This document shows, in pieces, positions 10,991 through 24,800 of a DNA stretch of 64,000 nucleotides; position 1 is the stretch's first letter; each line of letters begins with the position of its first letter. The stretch spans positions 496,001-560,000 of the forward strand of contig OY756142.1 in NCBI GenBank assembly GCA_963576785.1, written 5' to 3'. This DNA comes from Chlorophyllum brunneum. Lineage: Eukaryota > Basidiomycota > Agaricomycetes > Agaricales > Agaricaceae. The position numbers and the translations under genes are program-made. A model generated the notes under the pieces. It made no database searches. It was not told the origin of the DNA and saw nothing but the letters and a program-made list of their open reading frames with translations.

Positions 10991-13005
10991 CTAGTTGTAC
11001 TGGACCCCCTCCTTGAGTGGCCCACAAAATGCTTTCATCAGCGCTCCTTTGTCTTCTCCAGTCTTGGGGCGCCGCTGAATGCTCCATTCCTTTTCACCCT
11101 TTTCTGTGAAGGCTCTGGGTACTGGACCATACTGGTGGAATGTAGCAATTTCCACAGGCTGTCTGACAATAGGATGTCGAGGATCCTCTTGGTTGTGGAC
11201 GACGAACGAGGCCGACGGGAAAGTCATCATCTCGACAGAGTACTGGCCCGATATCAATTAGTGATGTTCCAGATAGAGGACCTCCACACACCTGAATAAT
11301 GAACCATGGATGGTTGCAGGACGGTTGCAGGTTCCTAGACAGATGAATCTCCCCCTCAAGCCAATGAGTGTTCAGGTCCTCAGGCTGGTCAGATTTTGGT
11401 GGTTTCCACCACACTGCGGCTCCAGCATCACCCACTTCTTCCTCTCTTGCACTGCCATGATGGGGTGTGTACTCCCCGTCGCCGCAGAAGTAAATGTATC
11501 GTGAGAGTTGAACGTGAACCGACTTCGGAGAGGAAAGATGCTCAAGTACTTCGAAGTCGGATCCCGAGAGTGCAAAGTAACACGGAAGGACCGTTCCACG
11601 AGTGTAACAGAGCTTAGAGCCATCTTAGCACTGAAAGTAAGGATACCGGTGTCAACAAGAATGCTTACGGGCTTGGCTAGCCAGAGCTATATAAACATGT
11701 TAGGGAGCCAAACCATCTGAAAGAGGTGAAGACATACGCTACAGGTTATTTTGGCTTCACGATCCCGGTATCTGCCCGAAAGGGTCACCGAAGGCGTTGC
11801 GTGCCACCCATCAGGATCATTCCTGGGCCCTGGAAGAAGGGTCCCTTCCTCATACGCCACCCCTCTCACTGCAGAAACAGGAGGAGCGACGACCTTAGGC
11901 ATATATACAATATTTGTGTTCACCCTACGTGAGATTCCGGTCGTCAATATCGAGTGGGGTAGTACAGGCACGTACTTGTTGTCCATTTTCAGCATACCAT
12001 ATCTGACTGTTAAACCTAAGTCATATTTGATTGCTACACCAGACTCTTTCTCCAGAAACGAAGGTGGTAGCTCGTATGTCACTGTCGGAATCCTATTCTG
12101 CCCGCTACCGACCACGGCCTCGGTCGGGAAAGGGAAAGAAAACTGGAAACGGTATACCCCATGCATTTTCCCATCGGGCATTCTGTTTCTTGACGTGGTA
12201 CATTCTCCAAATTTTCCGACGTCCCCACTGGTTTTCTTTGAGTATAATACATGTGGATAATCCAGAATAACACAGTCTTGGTTCTGAGGTGTCGGTCCTT
12301 TCACATATCGGGTTGCCAACATCCTGCCTTTCACCTAGAGACAAAATTCTAGCTCAAGTCCCAGCATCCAGAGAAGCCCAAACGTACATTCAACGTCAGA
12401 CTCTGTACATTGGTCGGGCGATCCAGATTTAATTCCAGAACACCCTTGACAAGATCGCCGCCAATGAACCTTGGTGCTTTGCTTGTCATGTTTGGTAGTG
12501 GCGTTCGACTAACTAGTTTCAGTGTTGCCCACGTTTTTTCAGGAGACTTCTTCAGGTGTAGTCGATGTTCAATAAAACCCAACCGTTGCTGGCTCGAATT
12601 TTGCGCCCCCGGACTTCCACCATTGCCACTGTCAGAAGTGAAGGCTCGGGGAACCGTCGCAGAGCCTGGGGAAGTAGGGGTTTGAGGTGAAGGTGGAAGA
12701 ATGTAGGAGTACCGTGGAGGGTCGGGGATTGGACCAGACGGCCCATCGATTTGGCCCGGGGAAAATTTCGTCCCATGGTCTACAATTGTAAGGTCGCAGG
12801 TGCTAGAGTAGGCAGGTAGGATGGTTTGGATTGTGTTGGTAGACGCGACTGTAAGGAGGCTCTCCCGAGATCGGTTATGCGATGGAGGGTTCAGGGGTGT
12901 GTTTTCCTGTGTGAAAACCGAAGCTTGGGTGATAGAAGACTGGTCCACCGGTATACGAGGCAGCGGGCGGATTCTTCGGCTTGAGGGATCTATTCCAGCC
13001 GACAT
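10991..13005 (-). CDS. Arrestin-like domain protein
   Basis: Exon 1 runs 13005-12388, exon 2 starts at 12334, and the stop is at 10991-10993. Exon 1 encodes a Ser/Pro-rich leader, then the beginning of an arrestin-like beta-sandwich (GFIEHRLHLKK, RFIGGDLVKGVLELNL). Exon 2 continues with VKGRMLATRYVKG, YRFQFSFPFP, LPPSFLEKESGVAIKYDL and GRYRDREAKITCS. A tiny exon LWLAKP joins LCYTRGTVLPCYFALSGSD, recovered only after choosing a splice site that is not the nearest one. The C-terminal half has EGEIHLSRNLQPSC and a final exon starting YSVEMMTFPSASF. Fungal proteins of this type are usually adaptors in protein sorting or ubiquitin-ligase recruitment. The specific role here is unknown. It is divergent from GLC3. 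Confidence 0.78.
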
Positions 13006-13839
13006 GAAGGCAGCCGTGCAAGATGGTTGACAAACCTCGGTTCGAGAGCTGGAACTCTCATGTAGTGAGAGCGAAGCGCTGGTAAGTCATGTCCCAGCCC
13101 TCAGGGCTTGGTGGCCCAAGCAGGATCATTTACGAAACGAAACAATTAGTGCCCAATTTTTCAATAAATCACCCCACCGCGGCATCACACGTGCTGACTT
13201 GAACAAAAGGATCTGGCCGCTCAGACATGGCCTGCAGCTGTACACCCGAAACTTTTATAAACCGTCCTTGCATTTTGACAGCGGGAGCTAAGGTACAATA
13301 AGCTCCATACTAAATCTATTGATTATAGTCATTCGGATTTCATGCCGTTCGTAGTAACGAAGTTACTGTCACTACTAGATTCACCAATATGACATCCTGC
13401 CTGTTCATGCGCCATGCTCTGTGCGATATCTGTGGCATCAGGACCTGGAATGTCGAGCGTCAATGTGAAGTGAGTCGGACTGGTGACAAGGTATCATGTA
13501 AGTGGAAGGATCAAAGTGGTTTGGCCTCTACATTGACAGATCGGATTGTCAAAAGGTTATGATCACCAAAACATTGGACTCGCTGTATACGCCCTGCTTC
13601 AAGTTGCTCCTTTTGTGTGCGGCCAGATGAGAAACAGCTTATAAACAGCTTATCTCCGCATCTGCGACGTGCAAAGTTAGCAACGGGAGTGAACGACCAA
13701 GATTGGAATGGTTGGAAAATGCCGTGGTGGCAGTGCAGTTCATCGATCAGAGTTATTACATCATTTCTCGATCAGTCGGAGGAGCCCTTTTCAACCTCTC
13801 CTCAGGGACTCTCCCTCTCCTCAACGGTCAACTCCAACC
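13006..13839. promoter_or_regulatory. Divergent promoter region, arrestin-like gene and GLC3
   Basis: About 830 bases between the two start codons. A CACGTG palindrome lies at 13188-13193. No RNA gene or further coding region was seen. The stretch just upstream of GLC3 is CT-rich (CTCTCCCTCTCCTC near 13809-13822), a common feature of fungal promoters. Confidence 0.45.
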
Positions 13840-16252
13840 ATGTCGACTGCCCCAATAGACCCCGCCGTTGTCCTTGAAATCGATGGGTACCTCAGGCCAC
13901 ATATCCCGGCTATCATCCAACGCCATAACAGTTTCAGGCGATGGAAGGATACCTTTGAACTCCACGAAGGAGGCTACGAGAAATTCACGCGTGGTTATGA
14001 AAAATTTGGGTTCAGCGTTGGTTCCGAAAACGAGGTGACTTATAGGGAGTGGGCGCCGAACGCGAAAGAGGCTTATCTCATTGGAGAATTCAGTCAGTAA
14101 CTACCGCCTTCCTTCAGAGATGCAGCGCTGAGCGGAATAGATGAGTGGAATAGGACATCACACCCAATGAAGGCGAATGACTTTGGTGTCTGGGAGATCA
14201 CGGTACCCCCGCTACCTTCTGGTCGCTGTGCCATTCCTCACGACACCAAGATCAAAGTGCGTGTGCCCGTCGATACCCTAGAATTGTTTTGCTGAACCCC
14301 GAATTAGATATCAATGGTCCTGCCTACCGGAGAACGTATTGAACGCCTTCCCGCCTGGATAAAGCGTGTCACTCAAGATCTCGACGTCTCCCCTGTGTAC
14401 GATGCACGTTTCTGGAATCCCCCCAAAACGGAGCATTATACTTTCAAGAACCCTCGTCCTCCCAAGCCGGATAACGTGAGGATTTACGAAGCCCACGTTG
14501 GCATATCTACTACAGAACCTCGGGTGGGCACCTACAAAGAGTTCACAAAGAACGTGCTTCCGAGGATTCTGGACCTCGGGTATAATACGATCCAACTCAT
14601 GGCGATTATGGAACATGCGTACTACGCTTGTGAGAAGAATCACTGCATCGTCTTCAAATTTGCACTGATACTGCATCTTTGCAGCGTTTGGGTACCAAGT
14701 GACTAGCTTTTTTGCTCCCAGCTCGCGTTATGGAACACCTGAAGACCTGAAGGAGCTCATTGATGCTGCTCATGGACTCGGCTTGACGGTCCTTTTGGAT
14801 ATTGTGCACTCTCATGCTTGCAAGAACGTTCTTGACGGCCTCAACGAGTTCGACGGTACCGATCACCTTTACTTCCACGAAGGTGGGAAGGGCCGCCACG
14901 ACCTCTGGGACAGTCGTTTATTCAACTACGGCTCGCATGAGGTTCTTCGCTTCCTGCTCAGCAACCTGCGGTACTGGATGGATGTCTACATGTTTGACGG
15001 ATTCAGGTTCGATGGCGTTACGAGTATGATGTACAAGCACCATGGTATCGGCGCAGGCTTCTCTGGTGGTTATCACGAGTACTTTGGTGATGGCGCTGAC
15101 GAGGAGAGTGTAGTGTACCTCATGCTCGTGAGTTCACCTTTCTATGATAATACGGTCGTCTCTGATCGTTTTCTCTAGGCAAATGACGCAATGCATGCTC
15201 TATACCCCAATTCCATCACCATCGCCGAGGATGTCTCTGGGATGCCTCTCCTGTGCAAGCCCGTCAATCAAGGTGGAGTGGGATTCGACTACAGGTTATC
15301 CATGGCCATCCCTGACACATGGATCAAACTCCTCAAGCACAAGACCGACGACGAGTGGGACATGGGTAACATTGTGTACACTTTGACGAACAGACGGCAC
15401 GGAGAGAAGAGTATTACCTATTGTGAGAGTCACGATCAGGCTTTGGTGGGCGACAAGACTATTGCATTTTGGTTGATGGACAAGGAGATGTGTGGGTCAA
15501 TTCTATTGTCGTTGTTGCATATCGAGTCTGACGATACCTCAGATACCCACATGTCTGATATGTCACCGATGACGCCCGTCATCGCTCGTGGCCTGTCCCT
15601 GCACAAACTAATCAGGCTCCTCACACACACATTGGGTGGGGAAGGTTATCTCAACTTTGAGGGGAACGAGTTTGGTCACCCCGAGGTTCGTATGTTGACA
15701 TATTTCCATTCACGGCCTAATATCGATCCTTCTATCAGTGGCTTGACTTCCCAAGAGAAGGGAATGGCAATTCATTCCACTATGCCCGTCGTCAGTGGAA
15801 TGTTGTGGACGACAATCTTCTTCGATACAAATACCTGAATAATTTTGACCGCGCGATGAATCGTGCAGCTGGGAAGTATGACTGGCTTGGGGCTCCTCAA
15901 GCGTATATCTCTCTCAAACACGAAGTTGACAAGATGATCGTGTTTGAACGCGGTGAATTACTATTTATCTTCAACTTCCATCCGAAGAATAGTTATACGG
16001 ACTATCGCATTGGTGTTGAGGAGGCCGGGGAGTATAAGATTGTGTTGAATAGTGATGAGAAGGTGTTTGGTGGGTTCGATAATGTGAAGAGTGATTCGGT
16101 ATACTTCACCACGCCGATGGCGTGGAATGGTAGGAAGAATTACTTGCAGGTGAGCTTGCGTATCTAAGATTCAGGTGCTGATTCAGGACTGATGGTGTTT
16201 ATGATAGGTCTATATCCCGTCCAGGACCTGCCTCGTCCTCAGAAGGGATTAG
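13840..16252 (+). CDS. GLC3: 1,4-alpha-glucan (glycogen) branching enzyme
   Basis: GH13/CBM48 branching enzyme that moves alpha-1,4 glucan segments into alpha-1,6 branches during cytosolic glycogen synthesis. Exon 1 is 13840-14092, exon 2 starts at 14141, exon 3 at 14308, and the last exon ends with TAG at 16250-16252. N-terminal CBM48 part: [19 protein letters not shown] then [10 protein letters not shown] across intron 1. Catalytic motifs are visible: [14 protein letters not shown] (nucleophile Asp), [10 protein letters not shown] (acid/base Glu) and [15 protein letters not shown]. The end reads [14 protein letters not shown]. All exons join in frame and the gene looks intact, about 680 residues. 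It converges on LEU2. Its last exon is present a second time downstream. Confidence 0.93.
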
Positions 16253-16480
16253 AACGCAGTAATTCTTCACCACAAAAATACGTACTTTCGGACTTCTGGA
16301 CTCTTTAGACAATTAGACATTCCTGGTTCTCTTGGTGGCTTGTGCCTGTGGCCTATGTATTTCTCTTTGCTTTTGTGATATGTTTATGTGTTAAATTGGG
16401 GTCGGAATACCAAATATCATTTCTATTGGACCCTTAGATACACCACACTCAGAGACTGCATTTATCCTGCCAAATCCAAG
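16188..16480. repeat. GLC3 last exon and 3' flank, first copy
   Basis: The final GLC3 intron end, last exon and 3' flank. The block from 16188 to about 16270 recurs at 16718-16800 (shared GATGGTGTTTATGATAG, ATCCCG..CAGGACCTG, AGTTATTCTTCA-like end). The more distant flank near 16420-16460 resembles 16850-16885 (AATATCATTTC..ATT..GATA). Divergence is considerable. Confidence 0.65.
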
Positions 16481-16717
16481 ATGATTATAGTTGCCGATTT
16501 GGATGGATTAATCCAGATGGTGGCAGTTTGGTTCATCTTTTTTCCGAGCTGTTTTTCATTTGGCTTCTGAGAAATTTAGATTAATCCAGAGGTAGTTTGT
16601 ATTTAGGTTATGTCAGTGGTGACAAGATCAGGTATAATCATATAACCTAATCTATACTAGAGGTAGTGTTGTCTGTAGGCAAGCTTGAGCATATGATATT
16701 TGCCTGCTTGAGTGTGT
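16481..16717. other. Insert between the duplicated GLC3 3' ends
   Basis: Non-coding DNA between two copies of the GLC3 3' end. It contains GATTAATCCAGA twice (near 16506 and 16580), an inverted pair TAGGTTAT/ATAACCTA around 16603-16650, and AGGCAA/TTGCCT around 16678-16705, so it can fold into short hairpins. No coding capacity seen. Confidence 0.5.
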
Positions 16718-16885
16718 ACTGATGGTGTTTATGATAGATCTACATCCCGCTCAGGACCTGGCTCATCCTTAGATGAGACTGGAAAGTAGTTATTCTTCAG
16801 GTGTGTTTCATGAATGTTTTTGCTTCTACCATATATTTTTGTGCTAGTTCTGAATATCATTTCCATTACACCGATATATTACACT
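16718..16885 (+). pseudogene. Duplicated last exon of GLC3
   Basis: Diverged copy of the end of the final GLC3 intron, the last exon and the 3' flank. It reads ATCTACATCCCGCTCAGG where the gene has GTCTATATCCCGTCCAGG, and its coding meaning is lost. It lies between the GLC3 stop and the LEU2 stop. Confidence 0.7.
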
Positions 16886-16925
16886 CTGATTTCTTATCAT
16901 AGATATTGGCCTCTCCCAAACCCAT

Positions 16926-18295
<1,370 letters not shown>

Positions 18296-18466
18296 GGTAG
18301 TGGTGAGAGGTGGAATGGACGGGCGACATTATCGATTCTCGGCATGTTCGGGCCAAAACACATCACAAATTGAATCGGGGCCGATCCTGGATGCAGTATC
18401 ACGTGCAGCTGAAATTGATCTCATCTAATTTCCGCAGAAATCTACATCTCTCCTTCGACCGGCCAA
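18296..18466. promoter_or_regulatory. Divergent promoter region, LEU2 and NOB1
   Basis: Only 171 bases separate the two start codons, so the genes must share regulatory DNA. A CACGTG element lies at 18400-18405. I found no clear Leu3-type CCGGNNNNCCGG site. Confidence 0.5.
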
Positions 18467-20046
18467 ATGACAGACGTACAGCAAAAGCCGAAATGCAAAA
18501 ACCTCGTTCTTGACGCTGGACCATTGCTTTCGTTATCGCCTCTACGGGGTCTAGCAGAGACGTATTATACCGCACCCCAAGTACTTGCAGAGCTGAAGGA
18601 CAGTCGTGCGAGGGAACATTTTGAAAAGCTGGGATTGTTATCTGGTGTAAAGGTCGCTGTGAAGAACCCTGATGCTGTTAGTTTGTCCACTGGTGAGTAA
18701 CTATTTATGATGATTTTTTGTGGAAGAGCTTGACGGTTTGTGGTTAGTGATACAGTGGGCAAAGAAAACGGGTGATTATTCGGCGTTGTCGCATGCAGAT
18801 ATATGCGTGATTGCGTTGGCGTATATGTTGGATGAGGAGTATAAGAAAGAGGAGAAGGAAAAGCCAGAGACCGAGGCTGAGGCAAGTTTTATCGATTGAA
18901 CATGATGACTTGTGCCCATTAACTGAAGATGAATCAGTAGGCGGGATCACTGAAAGAAACAGATGCTGTTGATGCGCAACAAACTGACGATCTCGCCCAA
19001 CAAGTCGAGGGCTTGGCAATCGAGCCTTCAGCGGAGGAGGGCTCTCCTGAGGTAGATTCATCTCAAAATTCCACTGAGATGGAAAGCGGAGACACAGGAG
19101 AAGCACTCGAACCTCTGCAGGTCGAGTTACATCAAATAAAAGACGAAGGTTCACCTATTCCTCCTTCCCAACCCGAATCCGAATCCGACGATTCTTCCCC
19201 TCCCCAACCACTCTACGACGATCCCTCTTCCGAAGACGACGGTGAAGGCGAATGGATCACACCCCAAAACGTCGGGATACACAAATCCAGGGCTCTTGAC
19301 CTCTTACCTGACGCAAAGGGTAAGGGTCAAGATAAGCAACAGCCTATGGGTACGGGGTGTATGACTGCAGACTTTGCGATGCAGAATGTGTTATTGCAGA
19401 TGGGTTTGAACCTTGTCAGCGTGGATGGGAAGAGGATTCAAAGAGTGAGAAATTACGTGTTGAGATGTCATGCTTGTTTTAAGTGAGTCTCCTTGTCTGT
19501 TCACGCGCTGTGGTGGATGTTGATGGATTCTTGCAATGTAATAGGATTTGTAAAGATCATTCAAAGAAGTTTTGTCCATCCTGCGGCAATCCTTCGCTTC
19601 TACGTGCGACTGTGACGATCTCAGCGCCAAACGCAGCAAAAGACGCACCAGTCATGCAAGTTCATCTTAAACCAAACTTCCAATATCGCGTTCGGGGTAC
19701 AAAATACTCCATCCCGGCACCGAAGCCTGGGTCTGCAAAAACAGGTCCTGGTGAGGGTCTGATCTTACGCGAAGATCAAGCTGAGTGGATGCGGGCAAAG
19801 AAACGCGCGGATGGGAAACGGGAGCGGGAGGAAGCTAGGATGCTTAAAGGGATGCTGAAAAAAGGACTTGAAGGAAATGTAGGTGTGGGCGTGAGTAGCT
19901 GGATGGATCCAGATTGGGTACCGGAAATTCTGAGTGTTGGGGCCGGTGGGAAGGGTAGGACGATGAAAACTTCGGGGATGGATGGGGACATGCCTGTTAT
20001 TGGATATGGAAGGAAGAACCCGAATGAGAGGAGAAGGAAAAAGTAG
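18467..20046 (+). CDS. NOB1: NOB1 endonuclease, 20S pre-rRNA D-site cleavage
   Basis: PIN-domain endonuclease that makes the final cleavage of 20S pre-rRNA to 18S rRNA on cytoplasmic pre-40S particles. PIN motifs: NLVLDAGPLLSL (acidic residue), YYTAPQVLAELKD, and after the first intron VIQWAKKTGDYSALSHADIC (second acidic cluster). A long acidic Ser/Pro linker follows, then MTADFAMQNVLLQMGLNLVS and a zinc ribbon split by an intron: RCHACFK / ICKDHSKKFCPSCGNPSLL. The end is typical: RGTKYSIPAPKPG, ILREDQAEWMRAKKR, and a basic tail GRKNPNERRRKK. All domains are present and in order. Confidence 0.95.
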
Positions 20047-20057
20047 TATTTTCAGTT

Positions 20058-20170
20058 GTATTGTACAGGTGTGCAATGGGCAGATCTTTGTGGGCCCAAG
20101 CTTCCATTCATAGATCGTCCCTTCCGAAAACATTCGTCATGCCCTGGTTCGTCTTCGCATAGTTATCCTC
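20058..20170 (-). pseudogene. ARPC3 3'-end fragment between NOB1 and PSF2
   Basis: The minus strand here aligns with the last ~110 bases of the ARPC3 gene and its 3' flank: ATGAAtGGAAGCTTGGGC-like sequence against the ARPC3 end ATGAACAGGAGCTTGGGC, and TTGCACACCTGTACA against TTACACACTTGTACA. It abuts the PSF2 stop codon, so the intact PSF2 gene lies between a full ARPC3 and this ARPC3 tail. It is diverged, gapped and non-coding. Confidence 0.68.
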
Positions 20171-20983
20171 CTAAACATCTGGCTGCGGGGGAAGAGCGAG
20201 TTTCGATAATATGCTCATTGACTCGACAAAGTAGGGTCTGATTTCGTTGATTTCCATTGCGCTTAGATTCGGCAACTACCAAGCCACGCTCTCAGTACTT
20301 GGGTAGACAGTGAGAGAAGAGTGGGGCGTACACTCAGTTCGCTGTGGTCAAGCTGTTTGAGACCTTCACGACTCTTGGCTTGGCGAGCTTCGCGAAGGTC
20401 TTTGAGGAGCGAACGAAGTTTGTCGGGTTGTTCGAGGTCGTCTGATGCACTACAGGGACTAATCAGCGCCCTATTAAGAGGGTAGGAAATGTACGAACAC
20501 GTCGAGAAGGACTTTGGAGATCTCCATGTATCGAAACGGGAGTTCACTGAATGCAGGATTGGATGTTTCGAGTGCCAAGCGTTCTTGCAGATAGTCTGTT
20601 GGAACAGAAGATTAATGTAATGATAATGATATAATAGACCGAGAATGCGCACCGACAGTGAGCCAACTAGGTGCGACGATATGGCATTTCCTCTTCATCT
20701 TGAGATTGACTGCGATCCACAAGGGAACTTTTGCTTTATTTGGAGGGCGTAGGGGACCATATGCGCCCTGAGAGAAGAGAAATCAACGATTGAGGGATTA
20801 CTGTGTGTTTTGAGATTGATTGGGAAGGGTTTTTTTTTGGAGGTAAAGGAAATGGGGGTGTACCGAGATGAAGACGGTTTTTTCCATTGCTACGAGAGGG
20901 ATGATTTCGACGACATGTTGGGTGGCGATGAGTTCGAGTTCTGGAGGAGTTGTGGATGTTCTGAGCGAGGTTGGGAGGGCCAT
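20171..20983 (-). CDS. PSF2: GINS complex subunit Psf2 (DNA replication)
   Basis: Psf2 is one of four subunits of GINS, which with Cdc45 and Mcm2-7 forms the replicative helicase. The start at 20983 gives MALPTSLRTSTTPPELELIA, then VEIIPLVAMEKTVFIS. After an intron come GAYGPLRPPNKAKVPLWIAV, KRKCHIVAPSWL, YLQERLALETSNPAFSELPF, RYMEISKVLLD, DKLRSLLKDLREARQAKSRE and GLKQLDHSEL. The last exon is AMEINEIRPYFVESM...LPPQPDV. These match the family block by block. An in-frame ATG 24 bases upstream is possible, but the chosen start is the conserved one. The stop is at 20171-20173. Confidence 0.92.
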
Positions 20984-21149
20984 GTGTGTGATGCAAGACG
21001 CGTCCACTAGGTGCTTACAAAGTATCCTTCATATTCCACACGGTACGAGCCTGAGAGCTGAGCTTGGCATTCCAGATGAGAGTAGTAATTAGAATTTTGA
21101 TTTCGATTTGTACTTGGCCGAGTAGTGTACAAGTGTGTAATGAGGAGGT

Positions 21150-21841
21150 CTATGAGCCCAAGCTCCTGTTCATGAACCGTCTCTTTTGGAACGACATCCA
21201 CCATTTACTAGGTTTGCCTGTTCCGTCTGCGTATAGTTTCTCTACGAGGCGCGCGGCGAGTTCCTGTCGTGCTTGAGTCAAGTATCCTCGCAAGTACTCT
21301 ATCGCAAGCACACATCAGTATGAACAGACAGAAGACAGCAATCGAACGGACCTGCATCAGCGCGACTTGCGGGCACACCGTAATGCGCATTCAGGGGGAA
21401 AGTTGCATCGCCTGGAATCGCAAAATTATCGACAGAGAGTGTATTCAGCAGTTTACCAGCCTCTATTTGAGAAGGTGTAGAGCGTTGAGAGCCGAGTTTC
21501 GCGAGGCAGTCAGAGACATAGAGGATGAGGATGATAAGAGTGCGGTCTGCAGGGCCTTTGATCTCAAAGTTGCGAAAGAGCGAGTTGGCACGGAAGAGAT
21601 CGAGGGTTTCGTCTACGATGTCGTATTGCGATGGATCGCCTGTGTTTTTGTGTTAGCGATGGTGTGGAACGGTGAGGGTGTTATGTACCGATGGGAGCTG
21701 GACCACGGATGCGAGTTCGAAAGGGCAAGATGGCGAGGTTGCCGACCTGACGCGTATCGGGTGCTTCATTGAATGTGGAATGGTATGCCTACATGCTTTC
21801 AAAAACATATCCCCCAGAACGAGGCGAAGACTCACAGGCAT
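21150..21841 (-). CDS. ARPC3: Arp2/3 complex subunit 3 (p21-Arc)
   Basis: Structural subunit of the Arp2/3 actin-nucleating complex. The first exon is only six coding bases (ATG CCT at 21841), then an intron, then AYHSTFNEAPDTRQVGNLAI, LPFRTRIRGPAPI; after a second intron GDPSQYDIVDETLDLFRAN, LFRNFEIKGPADRTLIILIL, LSVDNFAIPGDATFPLNAHY, GVPASRADA; and after a last intron EYLRGYLTQARQELAARLV, WWMSFQKRRFMNRSLGS. The length and the C-terminal KRRFMN motif are typical. The start codon lies 116 bases from that of YVC1 copy A on the other strand, so the two share a promoter. Part of it is copied at 33110-33341, and its tail at 20058-20170. Confidence 0.93.
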
Positions 21842-24800
21842 GACGAGGTGGTAGAAGGCAGCGTGATTTGTGTATGTCTGGCGTGACTCTCATGATGCCC
21901 TCTCCTGGCAGTTCAATCCCGCGCTGAAGCTCAGCACCTTGACATCCAACATCCACCATGTCAGATCTTCTGGACGCCGCCAACGGTTTCGATGCTGAGA
22001 GTAACAATGATCTGCTTCCCACTTCCGGCCATCCTACTCCCCAGACCATCACTAGTACGTTCTTGAAAGCTATAATTCATTACGACAAGCACTGAAGCTT
22101 GTGTTTTCCTGTTCACAGAACTTGTTAGACGACTCCGTGCGTTGACGCTCACATTACTCCCTGTAGAAGTAGATCTAGACAGCTTGGATCAACCAACAAG
22201 TCGCGTTATAACTCCTCAGGTTATCTCTGCGTACCGCGCTGCTGCTGGTGACTTCAGTGATGCGGTGGGTATCCATACAGCCTATCAAGTCCGACCCCAC
22301 TATCTGGCTCATATAGGGTTTATTCGACCATAGTTGCCCTATTGTTTGTTGTGCGCGGGTGCGCAGTTCATGTCAGATGCAAATGATGATCCAGTCGATT
22401 ACGCGGAGAATTATTGTCGCGGTATGTACTTTATTGTGTGACAGAAGATTAATTCTTCATCTATGTAGCCGTCGCGTGTGAAGTGCTAGCGACGAAAATT
22501 GTCCATTTGTTCACGAGGGACAAGTTGTCGGACGTTATGTCAACGAGGTATCAGCAATTGCGCAATGGCGATGTGGGTGAAACTTCGAGTGCGCTCGAGA
22601 TGGCTATAGATCAGGGCTGGTACGTGGGGTGTCTGTTTTGGAAGTGCTTTGAGGGCTGAATTGGCTCAAGGACCATCTTTTTGTCTTCAACTGAAGCACA
22701 GGAAGGCGAGCTTATTACTCAAGAACCCACTGTGTAGTTGTTGAGCCAGACTTTGCTAGTCGTCAACGCTCTTTGGAACGGAGAGCTGGTTCAAGTCAAC
22801 AACAAGCACCATGACATTGATTGTATGTGTTGTATACTCGTAATCTGAGCTGTTTAGTTCTGAATCAAAACAGATATTCCATATGCACAGACGCGCGAGC
22901 GCACGTTCATGAGCCGTATAGATCCCTCACGGTTGTCCGTTCCAAGGTAGGCGCCACACGGCCTCGTCTTTTTAGCTCTGATTTATGATAATATATAGGT
23001 ACCAGAACATTTTCCGTATTATAATCTGGCTCTTTTTCCTCGTCGTTTACTCTCAAGCTGGTGGGTAGTCTCATGTCAATATCTTTGGTCAATACATTTT
23101 TTTCCGCCCAGTGCGCGAGCCTCTGGATAAAATTGATGTCGGCCATCGTATCTCTGATGCTTGGGAGATTGTTCTCTACGTTATGAGTCTCTCGTTCATA
23201 CTTGAAGGTACACACCAGCACTCTCGTTGCTAACCTCCCCACTGACAACTTTCCCAGATACCTTCAAGGTGCTCAACCTACCTGACTGAATCCTGTTCGC
23301 AGACCCTAAGCCTCTCCGCAGCTGTTCAGATTATGGAGGTTCGTCGCTTGGTGGCGAGTCTTCTCGTTCTGGAACATTGTGGCCCTTGTCACAGATGCCC
23401 TCCTTCTTGTCGCCTTCGTCTTCCGTGTCCTTGGGATGCAGACAACGAACGGAGATGCAGGTTTCTATTGGAGACTGTACAGTTTCCAGATCCTGAGCTG
23501 TGTGGCTCCTTTCATTTGGATGAGTAAGTTTGATTCGGTTTCCGTTTGAAATACTGTTGAATTCTGGTGCAGAGCTTATCACGGTGTTTGATGGTTACAA
23601 GTAAGTATTATTTCTCCAGGATCTGATTGCCCGGTTTGATTTTAATGATGTATAGGTACATTGGTACAATGCAGATATGCATTGCGCGCATGTTGAAGGA
23701 GTCCGGTATATTTTTTGCGGTGAGTCGTGGATTGATTTGTACATTACACCACTAATATGCTTGTAGTTGCTATCGGTGCTTGCTATTGGGTTCGCGCAAG
23801 CTTTGTTTGCTTTGGACGCTGCAGGCGGTACGATTCAATCCCCTTACGATGTGAGTTGACAATTCGGGAGTTTTAGTTCATTGAGTTTAACCGCTACGCT
23901 TGTCTACTTAGGTCGTGAATATCCTTGTCCAAGCTCTCTTACAGTGAGCCGATTTCCGTACGGCGAGTGGTATCCTGAGATTGACATGACCATGATAGAT
24001 CGCCCGATTACGAGAAATTTAGTTCAAGCCCAATAGGTCTTCTTTTATACTACTTGTAAGTGTTCCGCTTATTACCTCCATTACCTGAACATTGACAATT
24101 GAACAGATGGAACACCATAACGGCCATTGTGCTCCTCAACGTTCTCATCTCATTGTTCTCGTCTGCGTACTCTGAGGTCTGTTACTGTCATCTGTCATGT
24201 CTTTCAGCTCAACGGAACGTTGGGTAGGTCGTCGACAATGCTGAAGCGCAATACCTCGCATTCTTCGCTTCAAAGACCATAGCCATGATTCGTGCTCCGC
24301 GTTCTCATGTCTATCCAGCACCTTTTAACTTGATTGAGGCGGTGTTCGTTGCTCCGTTTGAGTAGGTGTTGGGTTGTTTTGTGGGGTGTACTTGATACTG
24401 AGATACCGAATAGGATTTTCCCGTACTTCCACCTCAATAAGAAGAATTATGTCAAGGTCTGCAACTCTCGTTTTTCCCCTTCACGAATATCACCCACTCA
24501 CTACGCTCACACTGCAGCTCAATCGTTACATCATGTCCTTCATGTTCTTCATCCCGCTCACTGCTATTGCACTCTATGAATCTACCTCTAGCTCTTCGGG
24601 CAAAAAGGAATGGGTGGAAATTTGGTTCGGGGGTGATAATGGCGCTGAGGACGACATAGGGGAAATTAGGAATCCCACTGCGGATGATCCGAATTGTAGG
24701 GATATGGAGATTAGCAGGGTACCATTCGAGGAATTGATTAAGGTGTTTCCTAATACTACCCAGGTGCGTGGTGTACTCCTCTTTTTGATCCCAAATTGTT

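Noticed and set aside
13030..13110. Possible tRNA around GGTTCGAGAGC
   Set aside because: The B-box-like word has no matching acceptor stem or A box nearby.
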